NCBI RefSeq assembly: GCF_046507575.1
Contig: NZ_JBKFEY010000013.1
Location: forward strand, 26,080 to 90,079
Length of the DNA: 64,000 nucleotides
Origin: Pontitalea aquivivens
GTDB lineage: Bacteria > Pseudomonadota > Alphaproteobacteria > Rhodobacterales > Rhodobacteraceae
Direction: 5' to 3'
Part shown: positions 9,167 through 16,860 of the stretch, piece after piece
Layout: each line of letters opens with the position of its first letter
How positions within the stretch are numbered: position 1 is the first letter of the stretch
Program-made: the position numbers and the translations under genes
The notes under the pieces: generated by a model
Told to the model about the DNA's origin: nothing
The model's input: only the letters and a program-made list of their open reading frames with translations
The model's database searches: none

Positions 9167-10795
9167 TCAGACGATGTCGTGATCGGGGCGCAGCGGAATA
9201 TCATCCGCAGACGAAATCGTGTGCCGTTCGATCATCCGGTGCACACGGGGCGCCGTCGCCCCGCGGTGCAGCGCATAAAGCCGCTCGGACACCTCGATAT
9301 CGGCCTTGGTCCGGCGCTGGTTGTGGCGCAGGTATTCGTCCCATGTGGCAACGTGGTAGCTTTCGCTCCAGATTTCAGGCTGTTCCAGATCGCGCAGCAA
9401 GGCCCAGTTGCGCGCCCCGTCCCGGCGCCGGATCTGGCGGCGTTCCGCCATCAGGCGCAGAAATTCGGGTACATCGTGCTTGTCGATCACGAAATCGACC
9501 ATGACCATGATCGGCCCCGACCGACCGCGCAGGTCCAGCCGCAACATCGGCTCGCGGAAACGGTTGGCCGGGTCCAGGTCAAGCGTGCCGAAATCCGGGA
9601 TCGCGACAAGGAACCCCACAACCGCGCCAAACAGCAAAACCCCGGCGGCGGTCATCAACGCGGCCTCGACCCCCGCCGAGGTGGCGACCGCGCCCCAGAT
9701 CCAGCTGCCCGCCGCCATGCCGCCAAAGGTCGCCGTCTGATACAGCGACAGCGCCCGGCCCACCACCCAGCGCGGCGTGTTAAGCTGAACCGACACGTTG
9801 AACAGCGACAGCGCCATCACCCAGGCCGCACCCGCCGGCAGCATTGCCAGCCCCGACAGCCAGACACTGCGGCTTTGCGCCAGCACCACCGCGGCGGCGG
9901 CAAACAGGGCAAAGGCGATCTGCACGATGCGTTCATTGTCATACCGCTCACGCAGGCGCGGGTTCAGGAAGGCCCCGCCGATCGCGCCCAGGCCAAAGGC
10001 CCCCAGCATCGTCCCGAAGGTGAATGACCCGCCCCCCACCAGATCGCGCGCGATCAGCGGCAAAAGCGCCTGCACCGCGACCGCCGACAGACCGAACAGC
10101 GCGCCGCGCGCCATCACCCGCACCAGATTGGGCGACAGCGCAACATAGCGCAGGCCCGCGCCGATCGCGGGCAGGAAGGGTTCCGGCGTGGTGGTGCGCG
10201 GACGCAGCTGCGGGCGCCAGCGGATCAGCGCCGCCAGCAGCGGCAGATAGCTGAGCGCATTGACCGCGAAGGCCGCCGCCGCGCCAAAGACCGCCACGAT
10301 GATCCCGCCCGCCGCCGGCCCCACGCTGCGCATCAGATTGAACCCGACCGAACCCAGCGTCACCGCCGCCGGAATTTCCGCCCGCGGCACCAGATCGCCG
10401 ACCGAGGCCTGCCACGACGGGTTGTTCAACGCCGTGCCCAGCCCGATCAGGAAGGTGAATCCCAGCAGCACCCAGGGCGTCAGCCCGCCAAAGGCCGTGA
10501 CCGCCACCAGCCCCACCGAGGCCACCGCCATCAGCGCCTGCGCCGTCAGCATGATACGCCGCCGGTCCATGTTGTCGGCCAGCGCCCCCGCCGCCAGTGC
10601 GAACAGCATGATCGGCAGGGTGTTGGATGCCTGCACCAGTGCGATCAGCGTGGGCGAACTGGTCAGCGTGGTCATCGCCCAGGCCGCGCCCACCGCCTGA
10701 ACCAGACCCCCGAAATTGGAAAACAGCGTCGCCGACCAGAGCATCCGGAAGGCGCCATGCCGAAACGGCGCGAAGGGAGAGGCGCGTTCGCTCAC
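9167..10795 (-). CDS. MFS exporter of EntS-like family with C-terminal ABM-like domain
   Basis: A 542-residue transporter. About residues 10-410 form twelve spans, with MFS loop signatures such as ADNMDRRRIML and NPRLRERYDNERI. This is the MFS_3 group that includes the enterobactin exporter EntS. The remaining C-terminal part (from about GPIMVMVDFVID) is soluble and resembles the ferredoxin-like antibiotic-biosynthesis-monooxygenase fold often fused to this group; it is also a plausible regulatory domain. The GTG at 10795 is chosen because AGGA lies 8 bases upstream; the longer frame starts at TTG. It lies 69 bases downstream of tcuB on the same strand and might share its transcript, but its substrate is unknown. 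Confidence 0.85.
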   Translation of the reverse strand: MSERASPFAPFRHGAFRMLWSATLFSNFGGLVQAVGAAWAMTTLTSSPTLIALVQASNTLPIMLFALAAGALADNMDRRRIMLTAQALMAVASVGLVAVTAFGGLTPWVLLGFTFLIGLGTALNNPSWQASVGDLVPRAEIPAAVTLGSVGFNLMRSVGPAAGGIIVAVFGAAAAFAVNALSYLPLLAALIRWRPQLRPRTTTPEPFLPAIGAGLRYVALSPNLVRVMARGALFGLSAVAVQALLPLIARDLVGGGSFTFGTMLGAFGLGAIGGAFLNPRLRERYDNERIVQIAFALFAAAAVVLAQSRSVWLSGLAMLPAGAAWVMALSLFNVSVQLNTPRWVVGRALSLYQTATFGGMAAGSWIWGAVATSAGVEAALMTAAGVLLFGAVVGFLVAIPDFGTLDLDPANRFREPMLRLDLRGRSGPIMVMVDFVIDKHDVPEFLRLMAERRQIRRRDGARNWALLRDLEQPEIWSESYHVATWDEYLRHNQRRTKADIEVSERLYALHRGATAPRVHRMIERHTISSADDIPLRPDHDIV

Positions 10796-10864
10796 GCCGG
10801 GGGTCCTGATCCTGTTTCCTGGGGCGAGCTTACGCAAGCCCGCCCCGGTCTGCAACCGGGCCGA

Positions 10865-11938
10865 TCAGCGGCCCTGTTTCTGTTCCTCGGCCACCAGCGC
10901 CGTCAGACGGAAGAAGCCGTGCACCATCTTGGTAAAAGGCAGCAGCAGAAAGAACGCCAGAACCGCCCCCAGATGCAGCGCCAGCAGCGGCGCCACCGCG
11001 CCCGTCCCCGTCGCCGCATAAAGCGCCAGCCCCGAGGCCCCGACAAAGCCCAGCAACCCGACAAAGGCCATCTCGCCGCCCCAGACGCGCACCGCGCCCA
11101 GTTTCGGGTCCGCCCTGGTCTTGAGCCAGCCCAGACCCACCGTGCCGATCACCAGCAGAATACCGCCCGGAACGCCCAGCAGTTTGGGCAGGCTGAACAG
11201 CGAATAGGGCGCGGGCATATCCAGCAGATAATGCATCAGCGTGGCAACCGATGTCGCGGCAAAGCACAGCAGGAAGCCATACAGCACCGCCTGGTGCAGA
11301 TGCCGGCGTGCCACGGAATAGCGATCCTCGTGTTCAAAGTTGCAACCCTGGCCCTGCCCGCCGCTCAGGTCGCGCAGCACCGCGGCCTGTTTCACAGCCC
11401 CGATCAGATGGCGCAGGCGGAACGGCCCCGCCGCGACCTCGGCCCAATAACGGCGCAGACCGATCGCCACGCCCAGCAGCGGCACAAGGAAGGCGGGCGC
11501 AAAGATCGCCACCATCGCATTATGCGCCAGATGGGCATAGAACCCCTCGCCGCCCTCGGGGCGCAGCGCGGCCAGCGCGGCAAACAGCGCGGCAAAGCCC
11601 AGCACCAGCACCACCGCGATCTTGACCCCGCTGTCGTGAAACGCCCGCGCCAGCGGCTGCGGCCAGACCAGACGTTCCCAGCTGTCCTGGCGCACCTCGG
11701 CCAGGGCCGCGGGCAGGTTCAGCGCGAATTCATGCGGGGGGGTGTATTGGCAGGAATAATAACACCCCCGGCAATTGTGGCACAGGTTCGCCAGATGGGT
11801 GATGTCGCCATCGGCAAAGGCCTTCTGCCGCGTCATCGCGGGAAAGACCGAACAGAACCCCTCGCAATAGCGGCAGGCGTTGCAGATCTCGATCTGCCGG
11901 CGGGCTTCCTGGATGAGGTTTGGGGTATCAAGCGACAT
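10865..11938 (-). CDS. tcuB: TcuB-like iron-sulfur/cytochrome electron-transfer membrane protein
   Basis: A 357-residue protein whose N-terminal 80 residues carry two cysteine clusters (CNACRYCEGFC and CHNCRGCYYSC) for two 4Fe-4S centres, followed by about six membrane spans with conserved histidines suitable for haem or quinone contacts. This matches TcuB, which reoxidises the FADH2 of tricarballylate dehydrogenase TcuA by passing electrons to the quinone pool at the inner membrane. Its ATG at 11938 overlaps the end of tcuA by 11 bases, so the two are coupled. In Salmonella the same pair converts tricarballylate to cis-aconitate; the function here is transferred from that family and not proven. 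Confidence 0.92.
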   Translation of the reverse strand: MSLDTPNLIQEARRQIEICNACRYCEGFCSVFPAMTRQKAFADGDITHLANLCHNCRGCYYSCQYTPPHEFALNLPAALAEVRQDSWERLVWPQPLARAFHDSGVKIAVVLVLGFAALFAALAALRPEGGEGFYAHLAHNAMVAIFAPAFLVPLLGVAIGLRRYWAEVAAGPFRLRHLIGAVKQAAVLRDLSGGQGQGCNFEHEDRYSVARRHLHQAVLYGFLLCFAATSVATLMHYLLDMPAPYSLFSLPKLLGVPGGILLVIGTVGLGWLKTRADPKLGAVRVWGGEMAFVGLLGFVGASGLALYAATGTGAVAPLLALHLGAVLAFFLLLPFTKMVHGFFRLTALVAEEQKQGR

Positions 11939-13337
11939 GGGCGGCAGCCTCCCGGCCTGCGATGCGTCCGAAAACGGTTCCGATGGTCATGCCGAAACCG
12001 GCAAGATAGCCTTGGCCAAGGATCGACCCGGCCATGATTTCCCCCGCGGCCCAGACATTGGCCAGCGGGCCGCGCGCGGTATGCACGCGCGCATCTTCCG
12101 ACACCTTCAGCCCCAGATAGGTAAAGGTCACGCCGGGACGCAGCTGATAGCCGTAATAGGGCGGCGTATCGAGCGGGCGGGCCCAGTTGGTTTTCGCGGG
12201 CGTGACCCCTTCGGTCGCCAGCCCGTCCAGTTCGGTCGGGTGGAAGGTGCCGGGGCGACAGGCCGCGTTGAACGCGGCCACGGTGCGGGCCAGCTTTTCC
12301 CCGTCAAGTCCCATCTGGTCGCCCAGATCCTTGATCGTGTCGGCCTTGTTGGGCGAAAAGACCGAGGGCATGAACAGATCATAGGATTTCGCGTCGATGA
12401 TTGCATAGCCCACCTGATCGGGCTGGCCCGCGACCAGACGGCCCCAGATCGCGTAACGCTTGGGCCAGACATCCTCGCCCTCGTCATAGAACCGGTCGCC
12501 GTCGCGGTTGACCACGATGGAAAACGGCACGCAATCCAGCCGCGTGACGATGCCGCCATCGTATTTCGGCGCCCGCCCGTCGATCGCCACCGCATGGCAC
12601 TGCGTCGGGTCGCCCACGGAATCGCTGCCCTGATCCAGCATGTCTTTCAGAACCACGCCCATGTTGTAGGGCGTGCCCCGGATCAGGAAATTCGCCGCCG
12701 CCGGTCCCCAGGCCCGCGTCAGCCATTCGATATCCGACTGGAACCCGCCCGAGGCCAGCACCACCGCGCGCCCCGGCACCGTCTGCACCGGCCCGCCTGC
12801 GATGGACACCTCGACATGGGTGAAGCGATCGCCCTCAAGCCCGATATGGCTGACCTGCGCCTCATAGACCACGGTGATGCCCAGATCCTCGGCCGTGTTG
12901 TAATAAGCGTTCACCAGCGCCTTGCCGCCGCCCAGAAAGAAGGCGTTGGTGCGCGACAGGCTCAGCGTGCCCGAAAGCGAGGGTTGAAAACGCACGCCAT
13001 GCGCTTCCATCCAGGGCAGGCATTCTTCGGAATTGCGGATGGTCATGCGGGCCAGCGCCTCATCGGTCTTGCCCTTGGTCACCAGAATCAGGTCGTGGAA
13101 GTATTCCTCTTCCTCATAGCTGCCGGTCAGCACCGAAACCGGCCCGCGATGCATGCAGCGGAAGTTGCGCGTGTGGCGGCTGTTGCCGCCGCGATAGGTT
13201 TTGGGCGCGCCTTCAAGGATCAGCACCCGCGCGCCCGCTTCGGCGGCGGTGATCGCGGCGCACAGGGCCGCGTTGCCGCCCCCCACGACGATCACATCCC
13301 AGGGGCCCGTCAGGGGTGGTGTTGCGGTTTCTGGCAT
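11928..13337 (-). CDS. tcuA: FAD-dependent tricarballylate dehydrogenase
   Basis: A 469-residue flavoprotein of the fumarate reductase/succinate dehydrogenase flavoprotein group. The FAD motif VIVVGGGNAALCAA is at the N-terminus, followed by GGNSRHTRNF, which is characteristic of TcuA. The C-terminal stretch GEIMAGSILGQGYLAGFGM closes the FAD site. It would oxidise tricarballylate to cis-aconitate for entry into the TCA cycle. The ATG at 13337 has GGAG six bases upstream and gives the usual family length. An alternative ATG at 13397 overlaps the end of the regulator gene by 11 bases and would add 20 poorly conserved, Pro/Gln-rich residues. The gene sits in a regulator-tcuA-tcuB run. Confidence 0.92.
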   Translation of the reverse strand: MPETATPPLTGPWDVIVVGGGNAALCAAITAAEAGARVLILEGAPKTYRGGNSRHTRNFRCMHRGPVSVLTGSYEEEEYFHDLILVTKGKTDEALARMTIRNSEECLPWMEAHGVRFQPSLSGTLSLSRTNAFFLGGGKALVNAYYNTAEDLGITVVYEAQVSHIGLEGDRFTHVEVSIAGGPVQTVPGRAVVLASGGFQSDIEWLTRAWGPAAANFLIRGTPYNMGVVLKDMLDQGSDSVGDPTQCHAVAIDGRAPKYDGGIVTRLDCVPFSIVVNRDGDRFYDEGEDVWPKRYAIWGRLVAGQPDQVGYAIIDAKSYDLFMPSVFSPNKADTIKDLGDQMGLDGEKLARTVAAFNAACRPGTFHPTELDGLATEGVTPAKTNWARPLDTPPYYGYQLRPGVTFTYLGLKVSEDARVHTARGPLANVWAAGEIMAGSILGQGYLAGFGMTIGTVFGRIAGREAAAHVA

Positions 13338-13386
13338 GTCTTGCTCCGGTGGTGGCTGGGTGGTCGGTTCGGTGGGCGGGATGGAC

Positions 13387-14061
13387 TCATGGTTCATGCG
13401 GCGGTCGGTCACGGCCGCGCAGCGCACGCAGGCGGGCGCCCTGGGCCGCCTCGATATGGCTGCGCATCTCGGTCTCGGCGCGGGCGCCATCGCGGGCCTC
13501 CAGCGCGTCCAGGATGCGGGCATGTTCCAGCGCGGCCTGTTCGGCACGCTGCGGCTCAACCAAAGTTGTCGGCCCCAGGATAAGCAGCGTCTTCTGAATC
13601 GCATTGGTGGCCTTGACCAGAAACCGGTTCTTTGCTGCGTCCAGCAGCGTCAGGTGAAACTGGCGGTTCAGTTCATAGGCGTGCCGGCCATGCCCGGCGC
13701 GCGCCATTTCCCCATTCAGGGCCCGCAGTTCGGCCAGTTCGACATCAGATGCCGCCCGCGCCGCGAAGCGCGCCGCCGTACCTTCCAGCACCGCGCGCAT
13801 TTCATACAGTTCCATGATCTCGGGGTAATCAAGGCTGCGCACCGTGGCCCCCTGACGGGGCAGATGCACCACCAGCCCGTCGCTTTCCAGCTGACGAATC
13901 GCCTCGCGCACGGGGGTTCGGGAAATGCCCAAGCGTTCGGCCAGCTCAATCTCGCGCAGGCGCGCACCGGGGGGCAGATCGCCGCGGCGAATCTCTTCCA
14001 GAAGGCGGCGATAGGCGCCCTGCCCTTGCGGCCCGTCAGAGTCGATTTCATCGGTGGTCAT
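13387..14061 (-). CDS. GntR-family transcriptional regulator (FCD domain)
   Basis: A 224-residue regulator. The N-terminal winged helix shows LREIELAERLGISRTPVREAI (about residues 37-57) and LVVHLPRQGATV. The C-terminal all-helical FCD ligand-binding domain has the metal or carboxylate-binding pattern around YEMRAVLEGTAARFAAR and NRQFHLTLLDAA. Such regulators usually sense small carboxylates and repress divergent catabolic or transport genes. Here it lies directly before tcuA (overlapping the longer tcuA start) and opposite an AbrB-family permease, with two operator-like sites between them. Tricarballylate or citrate-like acids are plausible effectors. In Salmonella the tcu regulator is LysR type, so this is a different control gene. 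Confidence 0.9.
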   Translation of the reverse strand: MTTDEIDSDGPQGQGAYRRLLEEIRRGDLPPGARLREIELAERLGISRTPVREAIRQLESDGLVVHLPRQGATVRSLDYPEIMELYEMRAVLEGTAARFAARAASDVELAELRALNGEMARAGHGRHAYELNRQFHLTLLDAAKNRFLVKATNAIQKTLLILGPTTLVEPQRAEQAALEHARILDALEARDGARAETEMRSHIEAAQGARLRALRGRDRPPHEP

Positions 14062-14091
14062 GCGCAAAGGCCCTTGAGGATTGCTGCCGGA

Positions 14092-14111
14092 TGTATACAG
14101 TTGGATACACA
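14092..14111. promoter_or_regulatory. Twin GntR-operator-like sites
   Basis: TGTATACA at 14092-14099 is a perfect palindrome. A near copy, TGGATACA, begins at 14102, exactly 10 bases later, so both lie on the same DNA face. GntR/FCD proteins often bind TTGTATACAA-like palindromes. The sites lie 31 bases from the regulator start and 32 bases from the permease start, so binding could control both directions. Confidence 0.55.
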
Positions 14112-14142
14112 ACCCGTCAACCGCCCGAAACCCGAGATCCCG

Positions 14143-15186
14143 ATGCACTTCATCACCCGCCGCCGCATGACCACGCTGATCCTTGCACTGGCGGGGGCGG
14201 TGCTGTTCCAGTTCCTCGATCTGCCGTTGCCCTTCCTGTTCGGGCCGATGGCGGCCTGCCTGATCGCGGCCCTGGCGGGAATGCGGCTGCAGGGCATGGG
14301 GCCGGTGTCGGCTGCGGCCCGCACGGTTCTGGGTGTGGCGGTGGGTGCGTCGATCACACCTGCGCTGATCGGCCAGCTGCCGGCCATGGCGCTGTCGCTG
14401 GCCTTGATCCCGGCCTACATCCTGCTGATCGCGCTGGTGGGCGTGCCCTTCTTCCGCCGGATGGGCTTTGACGCGACCACCGCCTATTACGCCGCGATGC
14501 CCGGCGGGCTGCAGGACATGGTCGTCTTCGGGCAAGAGGCGGGGGGCGATGTGCGCGCGCTGTCGCTGATCCATGCAACCCGGATCCTGATCCTGGTCAC
14601 GCTGGCGCCGATTGTCCTGACAACTTTATACGGGGTCGCCCTGACCAACCCGGTCGGTCTGCCGGTATCAGAGATCCCGCTGCGGGAACTGGCACTGATG
14701 GTCGGCGCGGCGATCATTGGCTGGAAGGGCGGCGAACGGATCGGCCTGTTCGGCGCGGCGATCCTGGGCCCGATGGTGGTGACCGCGGCGCTAAGCCTTG
14801 GCGGCCTGATCCACATGCGCCCGCCAAAAGAGGCGATCCTGATCGCGCAGCTGTTCATCGGCATGGGGATCGGGGTGCATTACGTCGGCGTCACGCTGCG
14901 CGACCTGCGCGACATCGTGGCCAAGGGCGTGGCTTTCGTGATCCTGCTGGCGGTTCTGGCCGCGATCTTCACCGAACTTGTGGTGCTGAGCGGCCTGTCG
15001 AAACCTGTCGAGGGCTTCCTGGCCTTTGCACCCGGGGGTCAGGCGGAAATGACGGTTCTGGCGATCGTGGCGGGGGCGGATCTTGGCTATGTCGTCGCCC
15101 ATCACCTGACGCGCATCGTGCTGGTGATCCTTGGCGCCCCGATCGCGGCGCGCCTGCTGCGCCGGGGGGACAAGCGCCCCGACTGA
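14143..15186 (+). CDS. AbrB-family membrane transporter-like protein
   Basis: A 347-residue protein with about ten spans in two similar halves, of the AbrB/putative ammonia monooxygenase-like membrane family (distinct from the AbrB DNA-binding protein). Family motifs include LPFLFGPMAACL near residue 28, YYAAMPGGLQDMV near 113 and FAPGGQAEMTVLA near 290, which form an internal repeat. The role is not firmly established; genetic context in many genomes suggests carboxylate transport. Divergence from the GntR regulator of the tcu genes supports a tricarballylate-type substrate here, replacing the MFS TcuC of Salmonella; that is inference. The much longer frame upstream is antisense to tcuA and the regulator and is rejected. 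Confidence 0.85.
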   Translation: MHFITRRRMTTLILALAGAVLFQFLDLPLPFLFGPMAACLIAALAGMRLQGMGPVSAAARTVLGVAVGASITPALIGQLPAMALSLALIPAYILLIALVGVPFFRRMGFDATTAYYAAMPGGLQDMVVFGQEAGGDVRALSLIHATRILILVTLAPIVLTTLYGVALTNPVGLPVSEIPLRELALMVGAAIIGWKGGERIGLFGAAILGPMVVTAALSLGGLIHMRPPKEAILIAQLFIGMGIGVHYVGVTLRDLRDIVAKGVAFVILLAVLAAIFTELVVLSGLSKPVEGFLAFAPGGQAEMTVLAIVAGADLGYVVAHHLTRIVLVILGAPIAARLLRRGDKRPD

Positions 15187-15201
15187 CGGACGCCGCGCAT
15201 G

Positions 15202-15435
15202 TCAGCCCGGCTGCACCGGTGCCAGGGCCAGAAGATAGATCAAAAGCCCGATCACAAACCAGCGCTGTTCGCCCGGCAGGCTGAACCACAATGTCTGCAG
15301 AACGGCGCAAGGCCAGCGCAACGCCCACCCCGCAGCACTGCCCCGAAGGCAGAGACGCGCATAAGGCGCCAGCGACCGCCCGTCACTTGGCACAATATCA
15401 GGAAACAATTCTGATTTCCGGCGCGTATTGTTCAT
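15202..15435 (-). CDS. Small putative membrane protein
   Basis: A 77-residue reading frame starting at ATG 15435 and ending 15 bases from the convergent permease gene. A C-terminal hydrophobic segment (WFVIGLLIYLLALAPV) could span the membrane; a cytoplasmic Arg-rich part precedes it. The upstream leader is AT-rich, as expected for a promoter. No family was recognised and no strong ribosome-binding site is visible, so this is a tentative gene. Confidence 0.45.
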   Translation of the reverse strand: MNNTRRKSELFPDIVPSDGRSLAPYARLCLRGSAAGWALRWPCAVLQTLWFSLPGEQRWFVIGLLIYLLALAPVQPG

Positions 15436-15600
15436 CTTTGTTTTTATTTCAATGCGTTATATCTTTTGAACATAGGTCTACACCTGTCATTTTGATACTT
15501 GTCTTTTCGTGCAGGTCGGTGTCGCATCGCCCATGTCTTTCCACCCGCCGCGCGCTGAGGCATGATCGGCGGGCCCATACCAGCGGCAAGGATCGGGGGC

Positions 15601-16857
15601 GTGATACGGGATCTGTTTTTCCAGCTTGGCGTGGCGCTTGCCATCGGGCTTCTGGTCGGGCTGGAACGCGGCTGGCGTGAACGTGAAGAACCTGCCGGCA
15701 GCCGCACCGCAGGCCTGCGCACTTTCGGCATCTTCGGCCTTCTGGGCGGCATCTTCGCGGCCCTTGCCGCCGAAATGAACGCGCCCCTTGTCTTTGCCGC
15801 GGGCTTTCTGGGCGTGGCCGCGCTGTTCGGCCTGTTTCAGCTGCAAGAGGCCCGCCACGACGGAAACTTCAGCGTCACCGGGGTGATGGCGGGCCTGGGG
15901 GTCTTTGGTCTGGGCGCGCTGGCGGTCAGCGGCGATTACCGCGTCACCGCCGCCGGGGGCGCCGCGCTGGCCGCGATCCTTGGCAGCCGTGAAATGCTGC
16001 ACGCCGCCCTGCGCCGGCTAAGCTGGGTTGAACTGCGCTCGGCCCTGGTGCTGGCGGTGATGACCACAATCGTCCTGCCGATCCTGCCCAACCGGGCGGT
16101 CGACCCCTGGGGTGGGCTGAACCCCTGGGAAATCTGGTTCTTCACGGTGCTGATCGCAACGATTTCCTATGCCGGCTATATCGCCGTGCGGGTGCTGGGC
16201 GCGACACGGGGCTTTCTGCTCAGCGCGCTGGCGGGGGCGCTGGCCTCATCGACCGCGGTCACCGTGGCGTTGGCACGCATGGCAAAGGACACAACCCAGG
16301 CCCGTCCGCTGGCAGGGGCGGCGGCCTTGGCGGGCATGGTCTCCATCCTGCGCGTGATCGGCGTGGCCGCGCTTCTGCGCCCCGAAATCCTGCCCCGGAT
16401 CGCGGCACCCACCCTGTGCGCCGCCGCCGTTCTGGGCGCGGCAGGTCTGGCCATGCTGCTGCGCGGCACCGGCGCGGGTACGCCGCCCGAAACCCCGCGC
16501 AACCCATTTGAACTGCGCGCGCTTCTGGTCTTTGCGGCGTTGTTCGCGCTGGTCTCGACGGCCAGCGCCGGGCTGGTGGCCCGGTTCGGCGCCACCAGCC
16601 TTGCCGCGACATCTGCCCTGTCGGGCCTGTTCGATGTCGATGTCGCCGTGCTCAGCGCGTTGCGCATCACCAGCCCCACGGTCGGCCTGCCGATCATCGG
16701 CACCGGGATTCTGGTGGCTCTGGCCGGCAATGCGCTGGGGCGCATCGTCCTGTCGGCCTTGGCCGGGCCCGTCCGCTTCTGGCTGCCGCTGCTGGCCAGC
16801 ACGCTGGCCGCGGCGGTAACGGGCGCGGCGGTCTTTGCGCTGTCGGACCTGGGATAA
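15601..16857 (+). CDS. MgtC/SapB family DUF4010 membrane protein
   Basis: A 418-residue protein with about twelve spans. The N-terminal MgtC/SapB part shows LGVALAIGLLVGLERGWRER and RTFGIFGLLGG, the signature of that family. The C-terminal DUF4010 part includes the repeated LLSALAGALASSTAVTVALARM pattern. Its biochemical role is unknown; MgtC relatives affect magnesium homeostasis and survival in hosts. I chose the GTG at 15601, preceded by AAGGA, because homologues begin just before the LGVALAIGLL motif; an ATG at 15562 would add 13 residues. It stands alone on the plus strand and converges with the acetate kinase fusion gene 3 bases away. Confidence 0.88.
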   Translation: MIRDLFFQLGVALAIGLLVGLERGWREREEPAGSRTAGLRTFGIFGLLGGIFAALAAEMNAPLVFAAGFLGVAALFGLFQLQEARHDGNFSVTGVMAGLGVFGLGALAVSGDYRVTAAGGAALAAILGSREMLHAALRRLSWVELRSALVLAVMTTIVLPILPNRAVDPWGGLNPWEIWFFTVLIATISYAGYIAVRVLGATRGFLLSALAGALASSTAVTVALARMAKDTTQARPLAGAAALAGMVSILRVIGVAALLRPEILPRIAAPTLCAAAVLGAAGLAMLLRGTGAGTPPETPRNPFELRALLVFAALFALVSTASAGLVARFGATSLAATSALSGLFDVDVAVLSALRITSPTVGLPIIGTGILVALAGNALGRIVLSALAGPVRFWLPLLASTLAAAVTGAAVFALSDLG

Positions 16858-16860
16858 CCC

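Noticed and set aside
13201..14142. Upstream extension of the AbrB-family permease
   Set aside because: The extension is antisense to tcuA and the GntR gene and passes through the operator region; the family starts near 14143.
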